Positions 40,647 to 52,456 of a stretch of DNA of 64,000 nucleotides are shown here, in pieces. Positions within the stretch are counted from its first letter, which is position 1; each line of letters begins with the position of its first letter. The notes below the pieces were generated by a model. That model was not told the origin of the DNA, searched no databases, and saw only the letters and a program-made list of their open reading frames with translations. A program made the translations under genes and the position numbers. Origin of the DNA: Hypholoma sublateritium FD-334 SS-4 (Eukaryota; Basidiomycota; Agaricomycetes; Agaricales; Strophariaceae); assembly GCA_000827495.1 (NCBI GenBank), contig KN817530.1, forward strand, positions 366,446 through 430,445. Reading direction: 5' to 3'.

Positions 40647-43600
40647 ATGTCCTTCTTCTCAAGGAAGAAGAACCAGCCTGTCGCACAAACACCTCCTAAT
40701 GTCACGGTAGCAACTACGCCGAGTCAGGCACTAGCCCTGCTTTCCAACGGAGGCAGGGATGGCAATTCGACTCAACAGCAACCGCAGTCTGGGAGTTTGC
40801 GTGGGGATAGTGCTCTCGCATCGTAAGTTCAATGCAATCTCATCGGTAATTTCATTTACAATATTTTGTGACTAAACAGAGCTGGAAATGGTTCATTGGC
40901 GCCCATTCCACAACAACAAGCACCATCCCAGCCACAGCAGCAAGTTCAACCCCAAGCCCAGCAGCAGCCACAACAGCGACCGCGAGATAGGAACAACAGC
41001 CCTGGAGCCAATCTGCAGTCGTCAAATTCCCTGCAAGCACAGAGTGGGCAGCAGCAGCAACCACCACAATCAGGGGCACCGAGAGAGCAACGCGGTCCCC
41101 CGTCATTCCCCTGGGCGGCCCGTCGGCTGGTTCTCCTTCCACCGAATGTATTGAATAAACCAGGAGTCGCCCCCCCTACATCACCATCTCCGTCCCCATT
41201 TCCTCGGTATGGACATGCGCTCCCTGCAACGGCAACACCCAATGGAGACCTGTACCTGTTTGGTGGCCTAGTCCGCGAGACAGCGCGCAATGATGTATAT
41301 CTATTCTCCACTCGGGATAACTCTGCGAGTCTTTTCCAAACCACTGGCCAGGTTCCTAGCCCACGGATGGGACATGCCTGTGCCTTGGTGGGCAATGTTC
41401 TTATTGTCTGGGGAGGGGACACAAATACGGACCCCAATTCGAAACCTACAGATAGGCAAGACAATGGATTGTACCTTCTGAATTTGAGTGCGTTATGCAG
41501 TGAATAATTATTCTTGTACTAACCGTTATACTTGACATAGTGACACGCGATTGGAATCAATTGGAGGTATTTGGACCGGCTCCTGTTGGGCGATATGGGC
41601 ATTCTGTGACTATGGTCGGGTCGAAATTCTTTATGTTCGGTGGCCAAGTGGATGAGACGTTTTTGAACGATCTTTGGGCCTTTGACCTTACTTCTTGTAA
41701 GCCATCAAACTTGTCCTTGGTTTATGTCAATATAATCTAACGATGTTGTGCCTGCAAGTAAAAACGAGGTCGGCTTGGGAGCAGTGGGAGCCTGTCACTC
41801 CTGACAGACCGGCTCCCAGAACAGGCCACGTGTGCGTAACCTTCGAAGACCAAATCATCGTGTATGGCAATTTTATATTCTACGTTATGTCAAGCTCCAC
41901 TCTTACACTATTGCTTGTTGTAGATTCGGTGGAACAGATGGGAAATATCATTACAACGATACTTGGTCGTTCAGCTTATCGACGAGAAAATGGACCGAGT
42001 TACAGTGCATCGGATTCATTCCCTCCGCCCGAGAGGGTCATGCTGCTGCAGTAGTTGGAAATGTGATTTACATATTTGGTGGTCGCGGTATTGACGGGCA
42101 AGACCTCAGTGATCTGGCAGCATTCAAGATATCGAGTGAGTTGTGAACTTCCCACCCGCCACCGGTGGTCTTATCATCTTTCGATATAGATCAACGATGG
42201 TATATGTTCCAAAACATGGGTCCTTCGCCAAGTGGTCGATCCGGACACGCTATGGCATCCATTGGAACAAAAATATTTGTTTTGGGTGGCGAGTCGTTCT
42301 CACCAGCAAAAGGGGACGATCCCAGTATCACACATCTCTTGGACACAAGTGTGTTACTTCCTCCATTTCACATTGTCATACTCACATTTTTATACCATCT
42401 AGAGCACATCAAGTATCCTGAAGATACCAAGGGTCCCCCTGGTACCGGGGTACCCCCTGCAAATCAAAACAATTCTCGCAAACCATCTATAACACCACAA
42501 AACAGCCAGCACCCTTCTCAGCAACAGCAACAGCAGCAGCAGCAGCAGTATCAGCAGCAGCAACTTATCAACGGACGCTCTATGTCGCCTGCGGTGGGTC
42601 CTGATCGTGCTATGTCGCCTGCGGGAAGACAAATCAATGGTGTTACCCCACAAGCCTTTGCAAACAACGCTCCCAACGGGAAAGGTAAGCCACCGGTGCG
42701 ACCGCGCAGGGAAGACGACGATCTCAACGGAACAGATGACGGGTTCGACATTGTCAGCTCTGAATCTTACCAAACTCAAACCCGCTCAAAGAGCCCTGCG
42801 CAGATGAACAATACTCGGGCGGTGTCGCCTCCAATGGGCGGGCCTCAGCCGCCTAATATGGTGGCTGTTTCAATGGGTATCAATGGCGCTACTGGACGTT
42901 CTTCACCGCTAGTTACAGGTCGCGCGTCTCCGATGGCCGAACGAGCTTCACCCGTACCCCTCTCGGAGCGAACCCGTGGTGTTGGAGCCGGCTCAGTCGA
43001 AGGTCATAACGGTCCGAAGGATAACTCACCGACGATCAACGGCTTCCCTCGACCTGGTTCAAGGAATGGCAACGGCTCGGTAGGCAACGTAACAGCCGAT
43101 TTGATTCGTGACATCAAAGCCAAAGATCTAGAACTGGACAGTGTTAAGCGACAAATGGCTTGGATGAAGGAGGCTCTAGCCAAAGCTACTCGTTCAGGTT
43201 TTTCTCAGACAGAAAGTCAAGGCTCTCCAGAAATCAGCGTAGTGAACAATCTCGCCGGGTCTGAAGAATCGGATGATGCTAAACATGCCGAATTGGCGCT
43301 CAAGTTCAAGCAATTCAAAGCCCATATCCAGGTTAGTTGAATTCATAAACTAATTTGACACATTCATATTAAATTGGTTTGACAGACTGTTATGTCTGAA
43401 CAAGCGCGGCAGATGTCCGAACGTCTGGCAGAAGCCGACCGGGAAAAAACCAGTGCAACACAAGAAGCGGCTTTTTATCGTGCTAAGATTGCTGCCATCG
43501 AAGCTAATAACGAACAGGAAATCCAACGCGCCGAGCGTACCCGTATCTCAGAGCTGGAGAACCACATGTCTGCTCTCATGAACGAACGATGGTCTCAAGA

Positions 43601-45622
43601 TCGCAAGCTTACCGAACTGAACGATTCACTCGCTTTGCAAACCATGATGTACGAGCAAGCAGAAACTCGGGCTGCTGAAGCAGTGAAGCGCGCTGATAGA
43701 ATGGACGAAGCCCATACTCGCACTGCTGAGTTGTATAATGATCTCCTAGAGAATCACGAAGCGCTCCAGGTTCGTTACCGCGATCATCAGGACAAGCTAG
43801 TCTCGCAAAGCTCGCTCTTGGAACAGAGGGAGGCCGAAGAGATTGGGCTTCGCGGTCAACTTGAGGAACTGACGCAGTCAAGAGAGCAACACGTCCGCGC
43901 TTTAGATCAAGCTCGTGTGGCGTTGACAGCGTCATCTGCCCGGGCTCTGGAAATTGACATGCAGTATCAGCGCGCCCAAGAGCAAATTAAAGTTCTGGAG
44001 GCTGATCTTGCTGACCTGCGTGGTGAGGTCGAAACCCGAACATCCGAAGCCGAAGCAGCACGCGCTCGATTGACGGACGCAGAGAATTCGTGGGCAAAAT
44101 CTCGAGAAGAGGCAGATGCGTTCCGAGCATTGACGACAACTAGTCTTGGAGAGCTACTTGATACTCATCGGGATCTCAAAGCCGACGAAGACCGTCTCTT
44201 GCGTGGCCATTCAGAAAAGATTCAAGCTGTCGAAGCAGAGGCGCAATCACTGCGAATGATGCTTCGGGAGGCCGGCCAACGTGCTGATGAAGCCAGCAGT
44301 AAACTAGGCGAAGAACGTAGACGAAATCGGGATCAGGAAGCCGAAGTCTTTATACTCCAAGCTCAGATCAGCACACTGCAGCGCCAACTGTCTAATGCTC
44401 TCGCTGACGCGGCTCGTATGAAACAAGATGTTTCTATTGCGGGAACCCAAGTACACGACAAGACGAAGGAGGTCAACAACGCGAATGCGAAGTTGGGTAT
44501 GCTCCGGCAATACCTGGCGGACAATGGTGTCACCGTTGAAGATGATCAACTACGATCGTCTTCGAGACTCAATGGTACCGTTTCTCCCGAAGCAATCAGT
44601 GAATTAGAGGCCAAGCTTGCAGAACGCACTCGCTTGCATGAAAACTCGGAGAGGGAACTGGTGCAACTGCAACGGCGGAAACGTGAAGCGGAGACGCAAG
44701 TTGCATCGTTATCTGAGCAATTGCAAAATGCGCGGTCATCACGGAGCCCTTCGAGCAATGCTGACGGAGACGTTCGCGTGCAAGAGGTCGAGGAGAAACT
44801 GGAGTCCGTTACCCAAGCATTCAAGGGACAAATTCAGCAGATGGAGGCTGATTATCAAATCGCCGTGCATTATGTCAAGTGAGTCAAGTGATCAAACCCA
44901 CCTCTTTGTTGTTGAAGCCTAACAATATTTATAGGGGAACGGAGAAGATGATGCATCGCATGCGCGAGGAGCTTAACAAGCAACGGAAAACGAACACTGT
45001 TCTCCAGGCCGATGTCGATGCTCTTCGCAGTGGGAAGCCTGTTGATCCTCGCCTTCGCAACATCAACGGCCGTAGCACACCGTCAACTGACGATGAAGGC
45101 ACACGAAGTCATCTTGTGGACGCTCAGAGACAAGTACAACGCCTGACCAGCGAAAACAAGGAACTCCGGCTTCGTTTGGAAAATCTCGAAAAGGAACTTG
45201 AACTTCTCCGAGATAACCTCCTGGCGTCTCAGCAAGAGGCAGATGATCGATTCAGCCAAGTTGAAGAACTGCAGCTTGATATCGAACGCCTACAGCAGTC
45301 GCTTATCATTGCCCGTGGAGGTCCAGATGAGACCCTCACGGAAAAATTACACGCTGAAAATACCACTCTTCGCCGTGAGAACGACCAGCTATCCCACAAA
45401 ATTGGCCTTCTACTGGAGGTGGAACAGCCTTCATTTGGCCGCAGGCCGATGTCAGGCCGTATGAGCACATCTAGCTCAGAAAATGCCCTCGCCTTCGAAC
45501 ACCTATCGACCGAGCTGGATGATTGGCAAAGACAGCTTGCTAGCTCAATGAGTACTCGACGACCGCTCAGCGACTTCGATGAGCCCGTTCCCACAGAACG
45601 CACACGATCACCGCGCTCATAA
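40647..45622 (+). CDS. Kelch-repeat, coiled-coil polarity protein (Tea1-like)
   Basis: The domain plan (disordered N-terminus, kelch propeller, long coiled coil) is that of fungal Tea1-type cell-end markers, which link microtubule tips to polarised growth. The start [17 protein letters not shown] is at 40647. Kelch repeats include [56 protein letters not shown], a GH-V-F-D-IIVFGG unit across introns, [18 protein letters not shown] and [19 protein letters not shown] Ser/Pro-rich linker with polyglutamine (42518-42565) and repeated SP motifs follows, then coiled coil from about 43080 to the end (for example [20 protein letters not shown]). Introns near 43332-43386 and 44881-44934 interrupt it. 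It ends TERTRSPRS at 45622. About 1,500 residues. Tea1 orthology is inference from architecture. Confidence 0.87.
42518..42565 (+). repeat. CAG/CAA microsatellite (polyglutamine)
   Basis: A run of CAG and CAA codons interrupted by one TAT codon encodes about 14 glutamines with one tyrosine in the linker of the kelch protein. Pure CAG stretches make length polymorphism likely. Confidence 0.85.
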
Positions 45623-45833
45623 TCTCCTCCTTTTCACGATTTCGCCACATGTAATTTTTGCATATACCCTCGGTATCTCCACTTGCCACTCACACTCGCT
45701 TGGATTCCTCTCATACTACCTAGTTTTCTTTGCTCTGCTTCGGCATTATGTTGCCCTCTCCCTTAAATATTATTCCGTTTATGATGAGCCTCAGTCGGCG
45801 TTGACATTACCACTGACAAATAGTACTTAATAA

Positions 45834-48800
45834 TCATGATGCTTTTGATGCCCTCTGTGTCCACTCGATTGCCTTCTCTTTGACGGCATCCACACCTTCC
45901 TCGTCGCCTATCCTCTTCTCTAGATCGAGCCATTTCTTGAAAAAAGATCTATAACCCAGGATATAACGATGATCTGCCAAAGGAAAGCGACAGGGGAACG
46001 CACTTTGCTTTATGGCTGGTCATTTTGAGAGCTAGAACGCGATCAAACAAATTCCTGTAATAAAGGATTGATACAAGATTTATGGCTGAGAATCGGAACA
46101 GGTAGTACCTTAAACTTTGTATGTTGCTCTGTGTGGCTTCCATATCCATGTACACCAACCACATGTCCCATCGCTTGGGATGTGAATCGATAATTCCTTC
46201 GAATAGTGTCTTTCCACGTTCTGCATCGCCATATTTATACTCCAGTTGAGCAAATCGAGAGATAGTTTTCAGGTCTGCGTTTCAGGTTAGCAATCAGATA
46301 CGCAAAACGATTGACTGATAACTTACGTTTGCGTTTTTCGAGGCTCTGCAAGCTGCGGGGCAAAAGTTTCCGTGCCTCTTCAACGTTGCCCCGCCTCAGC
46401 TGGTATTCTCCAAAAAGAGTCCAAACCTTGGAACTTTGACCGAACTTCTTGCTGGTCCTTTTGTATTGCTCTTCAGCTTTCTATATTTTAGTTAGAAAAT
46501 ATGTCGAGAAGATAGATCGATAAATCACACCTCTGACTTATCCGACTGGTCAAAGATTGCCGCCAATCTCAGGTGTACTGTCTTGGAATCGTTTGCTCGT
46601 GCAGCTTCTTTGAAAACTGCATTGAGGGTTTCATCCGTCCCATAAACGTTCTCCAGATTCAGAAGAGCTATCCAGACATTCATTTTTTCCTTTTCCTCGC
46701 GGAAGTTGATGGCCTTGATGGCGCGATAGGCAATGTCGCGAGCTTTGTCGACTTCTGATAAGGGTAATTGGAATGACATATATTGTATCCAAAGATACGA
46801 TGAATTTGGGGAACCAAGGAGGAGGCGTTCGAAATCGGCATTGGACTCGGGAGTTTTGGTGTGCATATCGGCAGTAAGATCGTATTCAATCTGCTTTTTC
46901 TTGCGTTTTTTCTTGCTTGGTTGGCCAACTTCCTCTTCGTCATCGGATGAACCGCGTTCGTTGTCCGACTCGTAAGTCTCACCGGACCATTGAAAGCCAC
47001 CCGACACAGATAAACTAGGCACCTGAGACGTAGACTGGACCTTGGGTAGAGTTGTACTAGAGAATTTACTCTTGTGATATTCAATTTGAGATTGGTCAAC
47101 GTGGACTTCCATCTCCTCGTCGCTTTCTTCGTCGTGCGATGGAATATCAACGGCTTTGGCGTCCTCGTCGTCTTCGGCATCGTCTTCCTCGTCCGATATG
47201 CCCTCGGGGATTTCAAATGCCTCAGACTCATCACCAGCACTTCGCTCTTCGTCGGCTGTTTCCCCATCTTCGATCTCATCTTCTTCCAGCTCTTCCTTGG
47301 TGAAGTGAGAGGGTTTGAGACTAAGAGAAATGCGACGGTTGTCAATTCCTAGAATGACCACTTTTACGCGGTCGCCTTCCCGGAAACCTCGAAGTGCTGT
47401 GGTGACATCAGCAGTCTGATTATCAGATAGCTGTAAACTATGGGTCAATAAATGTAACCACGCGCGAAGTTCATCAAAAATATTTACCTCGGACTTATGA
47501 CAGAGTCCACTGAGTTTAGAATTATCAATTTGCACAAAGAGCCCATAATCTTCCACCTTCTGGACAATACCATCGATTTTTTGGCCTTCTTTCAGGTCGC
47601 TCAGCCTGATGCCAGACGACGATCCCTTTCTTTGTGAAGCTTCGATGGACCTGAGAGTCATCTCTACCTTCTTATTCGCAACGTCGGCACTGGTAAAATT
47701 TAGACATGTTTATATATATTCAAGAAAGTAAGCATACCTGATAATACGTCCCTTAACCAGTTGGTGGGTCGTGAATTTTCCTTGCCATTCTTTGACGTAC
47801 TGCAAATAACAAGTCAAAAATGAAAGGAGGATAGTTACAATAGAACATACATCATCGAACAGTTCTCTGATTTGCACACGAGCGTCCACATCGCGGCCAA
47901 TGGTAACGAACAGCCCATGTTCGACGACATTCTTGACGAATCCCCGAACGGGCTCGCCGGCCTGGATATCAGATATATCGCCGATTTCTCGGTCGACAAC
48001 TTGGTGTTCTTGTTCGGGATACATTCGCGAATGACGAGTGGACAACGTTAACTGCCTCTTGCTCTGGTCAACTCCAATGATGACTGCCTTGACAAGAGTA
48101 TCGATGACTGGCAGTGATACACCAGTCTCAAAATTATCGGACAGATCGGTTAGGTGAAGGATACCACCGATATGAGAGGTTATCTTGATTAAAGCACCTT
48201 GACGAGTGTGTCGTGTAACCCGACCGCCAATCAATTGACCGACACTGACGGACTCCATTGTAATCGTGTTGCTTTTGGGAAGTGCGACTGTTTTCGTCTT
48301 GGGCTTATTGGCGACGATAACGAACGATTTATCGGTGTTACGGGTGACGACGACAAGTTCATTCAATTTCTCCCCAACCTTCAATATGACGCGCAACTGA
48401 GGCACAGAGAGAGTACGGTGGTTGGCCAGATTTTTGAGGGAGAGTAGAGCTTTGACATGTGAAGGTTGCAAAGTAAGAACAACATTGTCTTTGTGGATCT
48501 CTGAAATAGCGCCTTCCACGGTGTTTCCTATTTCGATGGAGCTGATATCATCGACGACATCGAAATTTGAGGATGCCTTTTTTATGCTTGCTGTGATGCG
48601 ACCATTCTCAACAGAGAGAATTCGGACCTTTAGGGCCCTTCCAACAAGGAATGCATCTTGAAGCTGGCCCTTGGGCGAATCACTGAGCCAACGAAATTAG
48701 ACAGCGTTCTTGAAACAATAGCAAATATCACACCTAAGCTCATTTGATGGTACTATAGCCTTCATGTTGTTGTAAAATTCCACTAAAAGATATTTTTCGT

Positions 48801-50998
48801 ATACCTTGAAAACCACAGCATGGGTTACTAACCCGGGAACAGCATCCTCTGACTTGGAGATAAAAGGCAGGGTGGACTCCAACAAAGTCTTCTTAGCTGT
48901 CAGCGAGATGCGTTTCCTTTCTGGGTCAACGATGAGCACCTAGCGTGACAGATCAATTATCAGATTTGAGGAGGACATATGAAAAGACGCACGCGGCATT
49001 TGATCGTCGCGCCTTCCTTGAATCGTTTGGCTGGGTGTTTGAGAATGATGTCCGCGTAGTGGTTTGGCCATACAACGCCGTCGATGCCACCGCTCAAAGA
49101 AACAAAGAGGCCGGTTGGCGTAAGTTTCTTGATGGTGCCCTTCACCACTTCGCCAACTTCAACATCGCTCACTTGCAAATATTTTTGTTCGATGATCGAA
49201 GGCTTCAGCGAAAGCTGTAAAAGGCCATCGAATGCGAAAAATCCTGTGACGCGGGCAGGATGGATTGAACCAACTTTCCATGGGCCCGATGGCACGAGAG
49301 ACGGAACGTGGTCGTCAGAAGTGTGCGAAATCTGGAGTAGACGATGAGTACTTTACCGAATATAGAATGAAGAATAGCTCACATGAATAAATCCTTCTAC
49401 TCCGGGAACAACCTCTACAATCAGGCCTCGTTCGGCGTCAATCCTGATTACCTTCACCCCCTCCAGCGTTGTCCCAACAGGATACATTTCCGGAACAGTC
49501 TTACCTACTTCCTGTGTCGAATTTCCGGGAACCAGACAAGGTGAGAGTTTGATTATGTGTTCTGCCAACGATAATGCGAACTTGGGAGGTGCCGCAGAAT
49601 AATCATACAAAATTCTAGCCTTGATTTTTTTGCCCAGTTTATATGCTTTTGGATCATGACCAAGATGGAGTACATCTATTGTTCCCTCAAAGAAACCAAG
49701 GACTTGAACGTTGAGACCGTTCGGGTGGACAGATGTGACCAACGCCTGGACTAAAGTCCCTGGGAGAACGGAAGTCACTGAGGATATTTCGGAAAGCTAA
49801 CACGTGTAAGTAGAGAGGCGGAGGGGAGATTTAAGAAGTAGACACGTACGCAAGATGTTGAGAAGGTCGCAGGATCGACACTGGCAGTACATGTTCGCCC
49901 ATTGGTAGATATAGCTGTGACAACGACATCGAGTAGGCGAGCGGTATGTAATTTGGCGTCTTGATTCTTTCGGCCCCCATTGGCAGATTTGAACGACAAG
50001 AACCCGGAAACATCAGGAATTCCAAAGTCGAGAATATAGCCATGATCTTCTCGACTCTTGATTGCCGCAGTCAATGTCTGTAGAAATAAAAGGGTTAGTT
50101 TGCCCCTCGTGTTTTCCCTATTATTGCGAACTTACGAAACCCGGCTTTAGGTCACTTTTATGCACTCCAGCATTGACGCGTTCAGGGATCAAGGAAAGCT
50201 CCACGCGTCTACACGCTTTACTAATTTCATCTCTCGATTTCCCAATTCCAGAGATGTCGGTTGCGCCTGGTGCGTGGACGGCGACGACGACGGTCCGCAC
50301 GTATTGTCCGACATGAAATATGTCGCTGAGGTCGGGAACTCCTTCTTTCACAGGTTTGTCTTCGTCTTCTTCCTCATCCTCGGACTCTGATACTAAAGAT
50401 TCTGCGTCTGCGCGTTCCAGGTATGTGGTCAATTGCGAAGATATGTTTGTTATGGGTACATGGGCGAATAGTTGGTTGGGAAGGGATATGATCAATGCCA
50501 GGGGTAGTATAGATACAATATGACCAAAGATTTTCATCCCGATGGTCAAGCGCTGAGTAGGAGCTCATTAACAAACACGCAAGAAATTAAGAGCACCACG
50601 TACCTTGTAATTAAGATGCTCGATCCTTATTTTATCCTTAGCCTCTGCTGGTTTAGATGAAGATGATACCTCGCCGTCGGCCTTGCGTTTCCTCTTTTTT
50701 GTTTTCTTCTCATTTGAAGCATCCTGGAAACGGCTAGGTCAGATGCCAGGCCAATTATGTATCGGATAAAGAAAGAGACTTCAAACAGTTCGGCATTGGC
50801 CTCTTTCACGGCCTCAGCTCTCAGGGCCTTGACCTCCAATGGAGTGAACGAGGTGCCTCCTCCGCGCGGAAAGTCGACATCAGTAGTCACTAATGAAGTA
50901 GTAGGTTCAGGCCGTTCGGTTTTTGGGGCGTCTGTACGGGACTTTTTTGTCTTGCTATGTGAGGGAGACTCTTCAAGAGATCGTTTTAGAGCAGCCAT
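45834..50998 (-). CDS. RRP5: rRNA biogenesis protein Rrp5 (S1 repeats plus HAT repeats)
   Basis: Rrp5 is a large nucleolar RNA-binding protein needed for both 18S and 5.8S rRNA processing. The start at 50998 gives MAALKRSLEESPSHSKTKKS. A basic N-terminus is followed by many S1 domains, e.g. GMKIFGHIVSILPLALIISL, LPGTLVQALVTSVHPNGLNV, VEVGEVVKGTIKKLTPTGLF, IQAGEPVRGFVKNVVEHGLF and LKEGQKIDGIVQKVEDYGLF. An acidic linker (about 47100-47290) leads to the HAT/TPR part (NADFERLLLGSPNSSYLWIQ, DMWLVYMDMEATQS). The final exon reads SFFKKWLDLEKRIGDEEG and stops at 45834-45836. It is about 1,450 residues, somewhat shorter than yeast Rrp5 (1,729). About fifteen introns. It is convergent with the kelch gene and divergent from SF3A2 (182 bp between start codons). 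Confidence 0.94.
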
Positions 50999-51180
50999 GA
51001 TTATATCAGGGAGCCCAGAGGCAAAGTGTGGGGAAAGAGGGAAGAGGCGGGAGTCACGGTAGTAAGGCCAGAATTTTTGAAAGGATCGGGGAGTTGGATC
51101 TTGATTATGTAATCAGCACTGCAAGACGCGCTCCTCCAACGCTCCTTCCACCAGTTCTCCATTTCTGTCTCGTTTTCAAC
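50999..51180. promoter_or_regulatory. 182-bp bidirectional region, RRP5 / SF3A2
   Basis: The divergent start codons of a ribosome-biogenesis gene and a spliceosome gene are 182 bp apart. The plus-strand side is pyrimidine-rich just before 51181. Co-regulation is plausible but unproven. Confidence 0.45.
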
Positions 51181-52075
51181 ATGGGTAAGTCCTGTCGACA
51201 CATATATCTTAACTCCTTGTACTCATGTTAAATTCTACCCTCTTCAAGATTACCAGGTCAGTCTTGTAGCTCTCCGTCATTCACACATGTATTAACGTAT
51301 CTAATTCCGCTAGAATCGAGTCGGTTCAAAGTTCGGAGGTGGTGGTGTCGCAGGGGCTTCAGAGACCAATGTCGACCGTCGCGAACGACTGAGGAAACTC
51401 GCTCTGGAGACTATCGACCTTGCGAAGGTACGTGCCCGTCACAATACTCCCCCGAGTCCCTGACGCGACCTCTTCCCAACCCCAGGATCCTTATATTCTC
51501 CGCAACCACTTGGGCTCCCTCGAATGCCGCCTGTGTCTGACCTTGCACACGAATGAAGGCTCTTACCTTGCCCACACGCAAGGCAAGAAGCACCAGACGA
51601 ATCTTGCACGCCGTGCCGCCCGCGATGCCAAAGACACCCAGCTGATGATTGCCCCGACGCAAAGCAACATTCAAAGGAAGGTCTTCCTGAAAATCGGTCG
51701 GCCGGGTTACCGCGTAACCAAAGTCCGCGATAGGGAGACGGGAAAAGAGGGCATGATGGTGCAGGTTCATCTGCCCCAAGTCAAGGAGGGCGTCCTGCCT
51801 CGTCGGCGGTTTATGAGTGCTTGGGAACAAAAACGGGAGCCTCCCAACAAAGCGTATCAGTACCTCATTGTATGCAATTTTCTATTTTGCGCATTTCGTT
51901 GACGCTGACTACAGTCCTACAGGTGGCAGCTGAACCATACGAAACGATTGCTTTCCGGATACCGGCTCGAGAAATCGAAGATGAAGCCGATGACGCTGGG
52001 TACTGGAATTGGTCTCATTGGGACCCCGACACAAAGCAGTACAGTTTCCAGTTTATGTTCAGATTAAATTATTGA
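51181..52075 (+). CDS. SF3A2: Splicing factor 3A subunit 2 (SF3A2/Prp11)
   Basis: SF3A2 is part of the U2 snRNP and helps position it at the branch site. The coding start is split three ways: exon 1 contributes only ATGG (51181-51184), exon 2 is 8 nt (51249-51256), and exon 3 starts at 51314. The spliced product begins MDYQNRVGSKFGGGGVAG, collinear with the human N-terminus. The matrin-type C2H2 zinc finger is CRLCLTLHTNEGSYLAHTQG with KKHQTNLARRAARDAK. Then come KIGRPGYRVTKVRDRETGK, RRRFMSAWEQKREPPNKAYQ and VAAEPYETIAFRIPAREIE. It ends FQFMFRLNY at 52073-52075. About 215 residues; like other fungal forms it lacks the proline-rich tail of animal SF3A2. Confidence 0.96.
51249..51256 (+). other. 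SF3A2: 8-nt microexon in SF3A2
   Basis: Exon ATTACCAG sits between a 64-nt intron (51185-51248) and a 57-nt intron (51257-51313), both GT-AG. It supplies D-Y-Q of the conserved MD(Y/F)Q start. Without it the frame would shift. Confidence 0.87.
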
Positions 52076-52456
52076 CCTGTATCAACACCAATTTTGTATT
52101 CGCCACAATATCACATTTTTCCTCCTGATATTATTCACCGTCGCTCGCCAACTGAAACGCCCTCGCGTTATATTCTGAGCATGGAAATCCATTAAGTAGG
52201 ATGAAAACAAAGTTACCACAGACCGAGAAAGTTATTTAGCTAGGTTAAGAGAATGCAGGATGAATGCAAATAATAAAATCGGCGAGATTATCAGAGAACA
52301 GTATGAAGTCTAGGTATCATTATGTGCAATGGGGTTGAAAGCGATGGTATAACTGGTGGAAATATGCTGATAGGCTTACAATGAATTTAGGAAGAATTTG
52401 TCCGTTGAGCAAAGTTCGTTTACAGTGCGGTCATGCCGGTGAATACCATATACATT
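52076..52456. other. convergent 3' region, SF3A2 / disordered protein
   Basis: About 380 bp between converging genes, AT-leaning, probably 3' UTRs. No further feature was recognised. Confidence 0.45.

Noticed and set aside
45974..46003. 30-nt GT-AG intron near the 3' end of RRP5
   Set aside because: A later acceptor (intron 45949-46003, 55 nt) gives the conserved Rrp5 C-terminus SFFKKWLDLEKRIGDEEG; the shorter version does not.
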